Part shown: positions 57,096-64,000 of the stretch, piece by piece
Numbering within the stretch: the stretch's first letter is position 1
How the letters are laid out: each line of letters begins with the position of its first letter
NCBI RefSeq assembly: GCF_035944375.1
Contig: NZ_DASZBE010000044.1
DNA: 64,000 nucleotides
Direction: 5' to 3' (one strand)
Source of the DNA: Allobosea sp035944375
GTDB taxonomy: Bacteria > Pseudomonadota > Alphaproteobacteria > Rhizobiales > Beijerinckiaceae
The notes under the pieces: model-generated
The model's input: the letters and a program-made list of their open reading frames with translations, nothing else
Told to the model about the DNA's origin: nothing
The model's database searches: none
Made by a program: the position numbers and the translations under genes

Positions 57096-59606
57096 TCACG
57101 TCCCGCGCGGCTTGGCCCGCGTCGTCGGCGGGGCGGCGGCGGGGTCGTCGGGCCAGGGATGGCGGGGATAGCGGCCTTTCATCTCGGATTTCACCGCCGC
57201 CCAGGAGCCGCGCCAGAAGCCTGGCAGATCCCGGGTGATCTGCACCGGCTTGTGGCCGGGCGAGAGCAGCTCCAGCACCAGCGGCACCCGCCCGCCGGCG
57301 AGCGCCGGATGCTTCGACAGCCCGAACAGCTCCTGCACCCGCACCGAAATGGTCGGGCCGGCCTCAGCGCCGTAGTCGACGGCCAGGCTGGAACCGGTCG
57401 GCGCGGTGAAATGGGTCGGTGCCTCGGCCTCGAGCCGTCGCTTCAACTCCCAGGGCAGCAGTTCGGCCAGTGCTCCGTCGAGATCGCCGGGCTCGATCGC
57501 CGCCAGCGAAGCGCGCCCAACGATGTGAGGCGCGAGCCAGAGGGCGGCATCGGAGGCCAGGCCTTCATCCGAGAGATCGGGCCAGGCATCCGTCGCGCCG
57601 GCCTCCGCCGCGGCCCGTCGCAGAAACCCGACGCGCTCGCGCAACTGCCGCTGCGCCTTCGTCCAGGGCAGCAGGCCGATGCCGAGCGCGGCGATGCCTT
57701 CCGCGAGAACGGTCGCGCTGGCGAGAGTCGGCTGCGCCGGCAGCGGCCGCTCGGCGAGGCTGAGGGCGCCGTAGCGCCTCACCGCCCGCACGCGAAGTGC
57801 GCGGGCGGTCCGGTCGAAGGTCGTCTCGCTGCGGTCCTCGATCGCGAAGGGCGAGAGTCCTTCGGCCACCAACCAGGCGATGTCGGCTTCCGTGAAGGGC
57901 GCGGCCGAGAGGATTCGCGCCTGCTGGGCCGCGCCGGTCATCTCCGCGACCACGAGATGGGTTTCGCGAGCGAGGCGCTGGGACGCCTCCAACGTCGCGC
58001 CGCGGCCATTGGCGAGGAGATACTGACCCGAACCGGCGCTGCGTGCCCTGGCGACGCGCTCGGGATAGGCTAAGGCGAGAAGGAGCCCGGCCGAGAGGGC
58101 TTCACGGGCGCTGGCTGGACCCGCGGCCCGTTCGGCGGCACGGGCCCAGCCCTCGGCGAGGCGGCGCATATCGGCGGCGCGGCCGCCCCTCTCACGCTCC
58201 AGCCGGTCGAGCCGCTCCGACAGGTCGATGGCATCACCACCCAGGCCGCGCTCGACCAGCAGCGCCGCGAGCAGGGCAGCCGCTCCGGCCTGTCCGAAGC
58301 GTGCGGCCACGACGACCATGCGCGCGAGGCGCGGCGGCAGCGGCAGGGTCTGCAGGGTGCGGCCTTCCGGCGTGATCCGGCCGTCGCCATCCAGCGCGCC
58401 GATGCTGCTCAGGAGGCCGCGCGCTTCCTTCAGGGCCGGCACCGGCGGCGGATCGAGGAAGGAGAGGCTGGTGGGGTCCGATACGCCCCAGGCGGCGCAG
58501 TCGAGCAGCAGCGGAGCGAGATCCGCCGAGAGAATTTCGGGGCGGGCGAAGGCCTCCAGCGCGCCGTTGCCGGCTTCCTCCCAGAGCCGGTAGCAGATGC
58601 CCGGCTCGGTGCGCCCGGCGCGGCCGCGGCGCTGGTCGCCTGCCGCGCGGCTGGCACGGCGCGTCTCCAGCCGCGTCACGCCGAGATCGGGCTCGTAGAC
58701 GGGCACGCGGGCGAGCCCTGAATCGATCACCACCCTGACGCCCTCGATCGTCAGCGAGGTCTCGGCAATGGCGGTGGCGAGCACGACCTTGCGGCGCCCG
58801 GCCGGCGCCGGCAGCACGGCGCGGTCCTGCTCGGCCTGGTCGAGCGCGCCGTAGAGCGGCGCGATCTCGACATCCCTGTCGCGGATGCGCTCGCGCAGGC
58901 GTTCTTCGACCCGCCTGATCTCGCCCTGGCCGGGCAGGAAGACGAGTTGCGAGCCCGGCTGTTCGGCGAGCGCCAGCAGCACCGCATCCGTGACCTGGTC
59001 CTCGATGCGCTTCAGCGGGTCGCGGCCGAGATAGCGCGTCTCGACCGGGAAGGCCCGGCCCTGGCTCTCGATCACCTTCGCTTCGCCGAGAAGCTTCGCG
59101 ACACGCGCACCATCCAGCGTCGCCGACATCACCAGGATGCGCAGATCCTCACGCAGGCCGGCCTGCGCATCGAGCGCGAGCGCCAGCCCGAAATCGGCAT
59201 CGAGCGAGCGTTCGTGGAATTCGTCGAAGATCACGGCAGCAACGCCATCGAGCGCCGGATCGTCGAGGATCATGCGGGCGAAGACGCCCTCGGTGACCAC
59301 TTCGATGCGCGTTTTCGGGCCGATCTTCGAGCCGAGGCGGACGCGCAGGCCGACGGTGTCGCCGACACGCTCGCCCAGCGTCTGCGCCATGCGGGAGGCC
59401 GCGCCGCGGGCCGCCAGCCGGCGCGGCTCCAGCATGATCAGCTTGCCGCCCTTCGCCCAGGGCTCGTCGAGCAGGGCCAGCGGCACGCGCGTGGTCTTGC
59501 CGGCGCCGGGCGGCGCGACCAGCACGGCGTTGGGCCGCGCGCGCAGGGCCGAGGCGAGTTCGCCGAGGACGGCGTCGATCGGGAGGGGCGTGTCGAAGGC
59601 GCGCAT
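57096..59606 (-). CDS. hrpB: ATP-dependent helicase HrpB
   Basis: An 836-residue DEAH-box RNA helicase-like protein. Motif I is APPGAGKTTRVPLALLDE, motif II is DEFHERSLDADFGLALALD, and the motif III SAT lies in LVMSATLDGARVAKLLGEA. QRRGRAGRTEPGICYRLWEE is motif VI. The HrpB-specific C-terminal domain (residues about 480-830) ends with PVQITRDLPGFWRGSWAAVK and KGRYPRHPWPDDP. Its cellular role is poorly defined. It is divergent from trpA across 86 bases. Confidence 0.95.
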   Translation of the reverse strand: MRAFDTPLPIDAVLGELASALRARPNAVLVAPPGAGKTTRVPLALLDEPWAKGGKLIMLEPRRLAARGAASRMAQTLGERVGDTVGLRVRLGSKIGPKTRIEVVTEGVFARMILDDPALDGVAAVIFDEFHERSLDADFGLALALDAQAGLREDLRILVMSATLDGARVAKLLGEAKVIESQGRAFPVETRYLGRDPLKRIEDQVTDAVLLALAEQPGSQLVFLPGQGEIRRVEERLRERIRDRDVEIAPLYGALDQAEQDRAVLPAPAGRRKVVLATAIAETSLTIEGVRVVIDSGLARVPVYEPDLGVTRLETRRASRAAGDQRRGRAGRTEPGICYRLWEEAGNGALEAFARPEILSADLAPLLLDCAAWGVSDPTSLSFLDPPPVPALKEARGLLSSIGALDGDGRITPEGRTLQTLPLPPRLARMVVVAARFGQAGAAALLAALLVERGLGGDAIDLSERLDRLERERGGRAADMRRLAEGWARAAERAAGPASAREALSAGLLLALAYPERVARARSAGSGQYLLANGRGATLEASQRLARETHLVVAEMTGAAQQARILSAAPFTEADIAWLVAEGLSPFAIEDRSETTFDRTARALRVRAVRRYGALSLAERPLPAQPTLASATVLAEGIAALGIGLLPWTKAQRQLRERVGFLRRAAAEAGATDAWPDLSDEGLASDAALWLAPHIVGRASLAAIEPGDLDGALAELLPWELKRRLEAEAPTHFTAPTGSSLAVDYGAEAGPTISVRVQELFGLSKHPALAGGRVPLVLELLSPGHKPVQITRDLPGFWRGSWAAVKSEMKGRYPRHPWPDDPAAAPPTTRAKPRGT

Positions 59607-59692
59607 GACCGGTGGGATGTGACGCAGCCCGCCATCGCGCGCAAGCGCAACCCTCTCGCCAGCCCGCGCGCGTCATGCTAACCGCTCAGGTC

Positions 59693-60553
59693 ATGACCGA
59701 CATCCAGACAGCCACCGGCCAGGCTCGCATCCAGGCCCGTTTCCAGGCCTGCGCCAGCGAGGGCCGCGCCGCCCTCGTGACCTTCGTCACCGCGGGCGAC
59801 CCTGACCTCGCGACCTCGGCCGCGATCCTGACCGCCCTGCCCGCGGCCGGCGCCGACATCATCGAACTCGGCGTGCCCTTCACCGACCCGATGGCCGACG
59901 GAATCCCCGTCCAGCTCGCCGGCCAGCGCGCGCTGAAGGCCGGCCAGACGCTGAAGAAGACGCTGGCGATGGTCGCGGAATTCCGGGGCGCCGGGCACGA
60001 CACGCCGATCGTGCTGATGGGCTACTACAACCCGATCTATGTCTATGGCGTCGAGCGCTTCCTGCAGGATGCGCGCGCTGCGGGCGTCGACGGTCTCATC
60101 GTCGTCGATCTGCCGCCGGAGGAAGACACCGAGCTCTGCCTGCCGGCGCTGGAGGCGGGCGTGAGCTTCATCCGCCTGGCGACGCCGACGACCGACGATC
60201 GGCGCCTGCCCAAGGTGCTGCAGAACACCTCGGGCTTCGTCTACTACGTCTCGATGACGGGCGTGACCGGCGGCGCGATCACCAATTACGACGCGGTCGG
60301 CGATGCCGTGGCGCGGATCAAGCGCCACACCGACCTGCCGGTCGCGGTCGGCTTCGGCGTGAAGACGGCGCAGGACGCCGAGACCATCGCTGGTGGCGCC
60401 GACGGCGTCGTCGTCGGGTCGGCGCTGGTCGAGCGCGTGCGCCTTTCGCTCGATGCCGATGGCAAGGCCACGGAAAAGACCGTTTCGGCTGTCACCTCGC
60501 TGGTCTCCGAACTGGCTGCGGGCATTCGCTCGGCCGCCCGCGCCGCGGCCTGA
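59693..60553 (+). CDS. trpA: Tryptophan synthase alpha subunit
   Basis: A 286-residue (beta/alpha)8 subunit that splits indole-3-glycerol phosphate to indole and glyceraldehyde 3-phosphate. The catalytic pair is Glu58 and Asp69 in DIIELGVPFTDPMADG, matching Glu49 and Asp60 of Salmonella. Phosphate-site segments GVTGGAITNY and VGFGVKTAQDAETIAGGADG are present. The start at 59693 (MTDIQTATGQ) is preferred over an earlier ATG at 59612. trpF and trpB, which usually precede it, are absent, so TrpB must be encoded elsewhere. accD follows after 49 bases. Confidence 0.96.
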   Translation: MTDIQTATGQARIQARFQACASEGRAALVTFVTAGDPDLATSAAILTALPAAGADIIELGVPFTDPMADGIPVQLAGQRALKAGQTLKKTLAMVAEFRGAGHDTPIVLMGYYNPIYVYGVERFLQDARAAGVDGLIVVDLPPEEDTELCLPALEAGVSFIRLATPTTDDRRLPKVLQNTSGFVYYVSMTGVTGGAITNYDAVGDAVARIKRHTDLPVAVGFGVKTAQDAETIAGGADGVVVGSALVERVRLSLDADGKATEKTVSAVTSLVSELAAGIRSAARAAA

Positions 60554-60602
60554 GGCCACCGGCCTCGCCCGTCCTCCGCGCCAGAACCGCAAGGGTCGAT
60601 CC

Positions 60603-61508
60603 ATGAACTGGATTTCCGAAGTCGTCCGGCCACGCATCAAGACGCTGTTCAAGCGCGAGAGCCCGGAGAATCTCTGGATCAAATGCCCCGATTCCGGGCA
60701 GATGGTCTTCCACAAGGATGTCGAGGCCAATGGCTTCGTCATTCCCGGCTCCGACCACCACATGCGCGTCACCGCGCAGGACCGGCTGAAGTTGACCTTC
60801 GACGAGGGCAAGTGGCTCGACGTGTCGCTGCCCGAGGTCGCGACCGATCCGCTGAAGTTCCGCGACGAGAAGCGCTATATCGACCGGCTGAAGGACGCCC
60901 GCGCCAAGACCGGCGCGGCGGATGCCTTCAAGGTCGGCTATGGCCGGGTCAAGGGTTTCGCCCTGACCATCGCGGTGCAGGATTTCCACTTCATGGGCGG
61001 CTCGCTCGGCATGGCGGCGGGCGAGGCCTTCGTCAAAGGCGCGCAGACCGCGATCGAGAAGAAGACGCCTTATGTCGTCTTCGCCGCCTCGGGCGGGGCG
61101 CGCATGCAGGAGGGCATCCTGTCCCTGATGCAGCTGCCGCGCACCACCGTCGCCATCCGCATGCTGCGCAAGGCCGGACTGCCCTACATCGTCGTGCTGA
61201 CGAACCCGACGACCGGCGGCGTCACCGCCTCCTATGCCATGCTGGGCGACGTCCACATCGCCGAGCCCGGCGCGCTGATCGGTTTCGCGGGGCCGCGCGT
61301 GATCGAGCAGACGATCCGCGAGAAGCTGCCCGAGGGCTTCCAGCGCGCGGAATACCTCAAGGATCACGGCATGGTCGACATGGTGGTCCACCGCCACGAC
61401 CTGCCGGAGACGCTCGCCCGCCTCGGCCGCCTGCTGACGAAGCAGCCGGCGGCGGGCCAGGATGCCAAGGCCGCGGCGCCCGCCGCACCGGTCGCCGAAG
61501 CCGTCTGA
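60603..61508 (+). CDS. accD: Acetyl-CoA carboxylase carboxyltransferase subunit beta
   Basis: A 301-residue subunit that, with AccA, transfers CO2 from biotin to acetyl-CoA to give malonyl-CoA for fatty-acid synthesis. The crotonase-like core is intact: FMGGSLGMAAGEAFVKGAQT, FAASGGARMQEGILSLMQ and TNPTTGGVTASYAMLGDVHI. The N-terminal zinc ribbon is not: only the first Cys remains (WIKCPDSGQMVFHKD), and the second pair is replaced by SDHHM, a change shared with other alphaproteobacteria. The tail is Ala-rich. It sits between trpA and folC as usual. Confidence 0.96.
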   Translation: MNWISEVVRPRIKTLFKRESPENLWIKCPDSGQMVFHKDVEANGFVIPGSDHHMRVTAQDRLKLTFDEGKWLDVSLPEVATDPLKFRDEKRYIDRLKDARAKTGAADAFKVGYGRVKGFALTIAVQDFHFMGGSLGMAAGEAFVKGAQTAIEKKTPYVVFAASGGARMQEGILSLMQLPRTTVAIRMLRKAGLPYIVVLTNPTTGGVTASYAMLGDVHIAEPGALIGFAGPRVIEQTIREKLPEGFQRAEYLKDHGMVDMVVHRHDLPETLARLGRLLTKQPAAGQDAKAAAPAAPVAEAV

Positions 61509-61524
61509 GGCGGCGTTCGGGATC

Positions 61525-62847
61525 ATGGGGTCGTCCGATACGGTTCTGGCGCGGCTGCTCGCGCTGCATCCCAAGCTGATCGACCTCTCGCTCGGGCGCA
61601 TCCTGACGCTGCTCGAACGGCTCGGCGATCCGCAGAAGCGCCTGCCGCCGGTGATCCATGTCGCCGGCACCAACGGCAAGGGCTCGACCATCGCCTTCAT
61701 GCGGGCGATCCTCGAGGCGGCGGGGCTTCGCGTTCATGTCTACACCTCGCCGCATCTCGTGCGCTTCCACGAGCGCATCCGGCTGGGGGCCCCCGGCGGC
61801 GGCCGCTTCGTCGACGAAGCCGTTCTGGTCGAGGCGCTGGAGCGCTGCGAGCGCGCCAATGCCGGCGACCCGATCACCTTTTTCGAGATCACGACTGCCG
61901 TGGCGCTGCTTCTCTTTGCCGAGCGCGAGGCCGATGTCGTTCTGCTCGAGGTCGGCCTCGGCGGGCGTTTCGATGCCACCAACGTCATCGCCAACCCGGC
62001 CTGCACGGTGGTGACGCCGGTCTCGCTCGACCATGCCGAGTATCTCGGCGACAGCGTCACCAAGATCGCGGGCGAGAAGGCCGGCATCTTCAAACGCGGC
62101 GCGCCGGCCGTCATCGCCCCGCAGGAGCCCGAGCCGACCGCCGTGCTCGAAGCGACCGCCGAGCGGGTCGGCGCCTCCAAGATCCTGATCGGCGCGCAGG
62201 ACTTTTCCATCCACGAGGCCGGCGGGCGGCTGGTCTATGAGGATGGCGACGGGCTGCTCGATCTGCCGCTGCCGAAGCTCGCCGGGCGCCACCAGCACGT
62301 CAATGCTGGCACCGCGCTCGCCGCGCTACGCGCCGCGGGCTATGGCGGCCTGCCGAGTTCCGCTTTCGAGCAGGGCCTGCTGAATGCCGACTGGCCGGCG
62401 CGGCTGCAGCGGATCGCCCGCGGCAAGCTCGCGGAACTGGTGCCCGGCCGGGCCGAACTCTGGCTCGATGGCGGCCACAACCCCGATGGCGGCCGCGTGC
62501 TGGCCCAGGCCATGGCCGATCTCGCCGACCGCAACCCGGCGCCGCTGGTGATGATCGCCGGGCTGCTCTCCACCAAGGATGCCGGCGCGACGCTCGGTCA
62601 TTTCAAGGGGCTGGCACAGATGCTGTTTGCCGTGCCGATTCAGAACCAGCTCGTCGCCCGACCGGCCGAGGAAGTCGCGGGGCTGGCGCGTGCGGCCGGT
62701 CTCACGGCCGAGGTTTCGGGCTCGGTCGAGCAGGCGCTGCGCGAGATCGCGGCGCGCGACTGGTCGGCCCCACCGCGTATCCTGATCTGCGGCTCGCTGT
62801 ATCTCGCGGGCGAGGTGCTGTCGGCGAACGGGACGCTGCCGACATAA
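61525..62847 (+). CDS. folC: Bifunctional folylpolyglutamate/dihydrofolate synthase
   Basis: A 440-residue Mur-ligase-family enzyme that adds glutamate to dihydropteroate and to folates. ATP P-loop: VIHVAGTNGKGSTIAFMRAI. Further motifs are YTSPHLVRFHERIRLG, TFFEITTAVALLLFAE, VGLGGRFDATNVI and the C-terminal LWLDGGHNPDGGRVLAQAM. The start at 61525 (MGSSDTVLARLLALHPKLID) lies 16 bases after the accD stop. Its 3' end is 11 bases from the stop of the convergent vapC gene. Confidence 0.96.
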   Translation: MGSSDTVLARLLALHPKLIDLSLGRILTLLERLGDPQKRLPPVIHVAGTNGKGSTIAFMRAILEAAGLRVHVYTSPHLVRFHERIRLGAPGGGRFVDEAVLVEALERCERANAGDPITFFEITTAVALLLFAEREADVVLLEVGLGGRFDATNVIANPACTVVTPVSLDHAEYLGDSVTKIAGEKAGIFKRGAPAVIAPQEPEPTAVLEATAERVGASKILIGAQDFSIHEAGGRLVYEDGDGLLDLPLPKLAGRHQHVNAGTALAALRAAGYGGLPSSAFEQGLLNADWPARLQRIARGKLAELVPGRAELWLDGGHNPDGGRVLAQAMADLADRNPAPLVMIAGLLSTKDAGATLGHFKGLAQMLFAVPIQNQLVARPAEEVAGLARAAGLTAEVSGSVEQALREIAARDWSAPPRILICGSLYLAGEVLSANGTLPT

Positions 62848-62858
62848 CAAAGTTGCAG

Positions 62859-63281
62859 TCAGCGTTGAAAAGCCCAGGGGTCGAGCGTCGGAGCCCCACA
62901 ATTTGCGAAGTCGCCAATATTGCGGGTCACCACCGTCAGGCCATGAACAAGGGCGGTCGCCGCGATCATGGCATCACGCTCCGGCCTGGGATCGGGGACA
63001 TGCAGCGCAGCGCAACGCAATGCTACCGCCATGTCCACAGGCAGGATTCGGCCGCTGAATTCGGGCATGATGCGATCCTTCAGCCAGCTTATCAGCATGG
63101 CGCCCTTGCGCTCATCCTTGCGTGCAGCCCGCAGAGCACCCCGTTCCAGCTCCAGAATGGTGATGGCGGACAAATACCAATCGTTGCGGTGCAGGCTCTC
63201 AGCCCAAGCCAGAACGGAGGAATCAGCGATGCGCGGATTTCTCAGTTCCGAGATTACATTCGTATCGATGAGGAACATCAA
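62859..63281 (-). CDS. vapC: VapC-type PIN-domain toxin
   Basis: A 140-residue ribonuclease toxin of a type II toxin-antitoxin pair. PIN-domain acidic residues are visible: Asp6 in FLIDTNVISELR, Glu in ITILELERGALRA, and the Asp pair of RPERDAMIAATALVHGLTVV and TRNIGDF. This pattern matches FitB/VapC proteins, which usually cut tRNA or rRNA. Its start overlaps the antitoxin stop in ATGA, so the antitoxin is translated first and the toxin is coupled to it. The gene is convergent with folC, a likely insertion spot. Confidence 0.92.
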   Translation of the reverse strand: MMFLIDTNVISELRNPRIADSSVLAWAESLHRNDWYLSAITILELERGALRAARKDERKGAMLISWLKDRIMPEFSGRILPVDMAVALRCAALHVPDPRPERDAMIAATALVHGLTVVTRNIGDFANCGAPTLDPWAFQR

Positions 63282-63535
63282 TCGAACTCGAAAGGCTTGG
63301 ACAGCGGCCCTTTCATCGTATCGAATTCGAATGCGAAATCCGCTTCCGGCCTCGGATCCGCGATGGCTTCCGCCAGTGTCATGCCCCTCGACGACAACTT
63401 CCGATAATTTTCGATCGAGAGCAGCACATGGGAGGGCTGGCCCCGATCCGTGATGAACACAGGTCCATCCTGAGCCGCCTTTTTGGCTCTGCCGGTGTCC
63501 TGATTGAACTCTCGGCTGGATAGCGTCGTTGGCAT
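63278..63535 (-). CDS. Phd/YefM-type antitoxin
   Basis: An 85-residue antitoxin. The N-terminal Phd/YefM DNA-binding fold is TLSSREFNQDTGRAKKAAQD followed by GPVFITDRGQPSHVLLS and IENYRKL. The C-terminal acidic tail (EADFAFEFDTMKGPLSKPFE) should wrap and block the VapC toxin. GGGAGGG 6 bases before the ATG is a strong ribosome-binding site. A palindrome 36-53 bases upstream is the likely autoregulatory operator. Start and operon order (antitoxin first) are typical. Confidence 0.9.
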   Translation of the reverse strand: MPTTLSSREFNQDTGRAKKAAQDGPVFITDRGQPSHVLLSIENYRKLSSRGMTLAEAIADPRPEADFAFEFDTMKGPLSKPFEFD

Positions 63536-63570
63536 GAGACCCTCCCGCGCATCGCCACTTCTGACATCAA

Positions 63571-63588
63571 TGTAGTGACGTTCCTACA
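63571..63588. promoter_or_regulatory. Operator-like palindrome of the toxin-antitoxin operon
   Basis: TGTAG-TG-ACGT-TC-CTACA: perfect symmetry in the outer five and central four bases. It lies just upstream of the antitoxin gene in an AT-rich stretch, where Phd/YefM proteins typically bind to repress their own operon. Confidence 0.65.
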
Positions 63589-63635
63589 TATTGAAAAGTG
63601 TTTGTGAGCAGCCTGCTTTGGCCAAGGAGACGATA

Positions 63636-64000
63636 ATGTTGAGACCGTTCGGATCGACCGGCCGTGATATCCCCGCCATCGGCCAGGGCAGCTGGTATAT
63701 CGAGCGGGGCGATCGCACTGAGGCCGTCGCGGCGCTGCGGCGCGGGCTCGATCTCGGCCTGACCCATCTCGACACCGCCGAGATGTATGGCGATGGGCGC
63801 TCGGAGGCGATCATCGGCGAGGCCATCGCCGGGCGGCGCGGGGAGGTCTTTCTCGTCTCGAAGGTGCTGCCGCACAACGCCTCGAAAGCCGGGGTTCGCG
63901 CCGCCTGCGAGCGCTCGCTGCGCCATCTCAAGACCGACCGGCTCGATTGTTATCTGCTGCACTGGCGCGGGCCGCACCCGCTGGCGGAGACCCTCGCCGC
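63636..64000 (+). CDS. Aldo/keto reductase (truncated by the window edge)
   Basis: The first 121 residues of an aldo/keto reductase, an NADPH-dependent carbonyl reductase with a (beta/alpha)8 fold. It begins MLRPFGSTGRDIPAIGQGSW, then has the family motif LDTAEMYGDGRSEAIIGEAI with the catalytic Asp and Tyr, a Lys in VFLVSKVLPHNAS and the His in YLLHWRGPHPL. AAGGAG 6 bases before the ATG at 63636 supports the start. The gene continues past 64000, so its length and substrate group cannot be judged. Confidence 0.92.
   Translation, partial: MLRPFGSTGRDIPAIGQGSWYIERGDRTEAVAALRRGLDLGLTHLDTAEMYGDGRSEAIIGEAIAGRRGEVFLVSKVLPHNASKAGVRAACERSLRHLKTDRLDCYLLHWRGPHPLAETLA

Overview
The window is about 68% GC and looks chromosomal. 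It most resembles an alphaproteobacterium of the order Hyphomicrobiales (Rhizobiales), with a Bosea-like relative as my best guess from gene content. Pointers are a Tad/Flp pilus locus with CtrA-like TTAA-N7-TTAA boxes, an MmcB gene beside an ActS/ActR (RegB/RegA) redox pair, a TIGR02300 acidic protein, a trpA-accD-folC run, an AccD without a full zinc ribbon, a Cys-type intracellular PHB depolymerase, and a beta-ketoadipate cluster under an IclR-type regulator. I see no insertion sequence, prophage or CRISPR array. The order is inferred from family knowledge, not from a search.

Layout. 0.2-3.9 kb: two tandem chemoreceptors of identical length. 4.1-10.3 kb: mutS, an NlpC/P60 hydrolase, a META-domain protein, a MarR regulator and an M17 aminopeptidase. 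10.5-22.8 kb: the Tad pilus locus. The tadD lipoprotein reads rightward. The block cpaB-cpaC-cpaD-cpaE-cpaF-tadB-tadC reads leftward, as do the prepilin peptidase cpaA and the flp pilin. A stand-alone secretin-N-domain protein and two TadE-like pseudopilins read rightward. Just beyond lies a shattered 3' end of a phosphomannomutase/phosphoglucomutase gene (22.78-23.04 kb), abutting a clan AA aspartic protease.

23.7-30.4 kb is catabolic: ribokinase and 2-dehydro-3-deoxygalactonokinase, then catI-catJ-pcaH-pcaG for protocatechuate and beta-ketoadipate use, a divergent pcaR-like regulator with two operator-like sites between, and an aldose 1-epimerase. 30.4-33.9 kb: L,D-transpeptidase, TauE/SafE permease, exported beta-carbonic anhydrase and an unfamiliar two-winged-helix regulator. 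33.9-38.6 kb: hisF, hisE, coaA, a YqaA-like membrane protein, a RidA protein and a helical-repeat protein of unknown role. 38.6-42.3 kb: aminotransferase, cobQ and a TetR regulator. 42.4-46.2 kb: three genes for starting a lipid-linked surface glycan (4,6-dehydratase/epimerase, 4-epimerase/reductase, undecaprenyl-phosphate sugar transferase). 46.4-48.9 kb: mmcB and the redox pair. 49.0-52.9 kb: phaZ, a Na+/H+ antiporter and a YafJ-like amidotransferase.

53.2-64.0 kb is mostly housekeeping: tRNA-Ala(GGC), TIGR02300, aroA-cmk, a DUF1194 protein, hrpB, trpA-accD-folC, then a Phd/VapC toxin-antitoxin pair with its operator and a truncated aldo/keto reductase at the right edge. Three usually conserved neighbourhoods are interrupted here: hisF lacks hisA upstream, trpA lacks trpB upstream, and cmk lacks rpsA downstream. 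Three different dyad-symmetric intergenic repeats were found. The pilus genes form the largest coordinated unit. Nothing I can see is a clearly new multi-gene system; the most unusual items are the decayed mutase gene, the HAMP-less chemoreceptor pair and two uncharacterised proteins.
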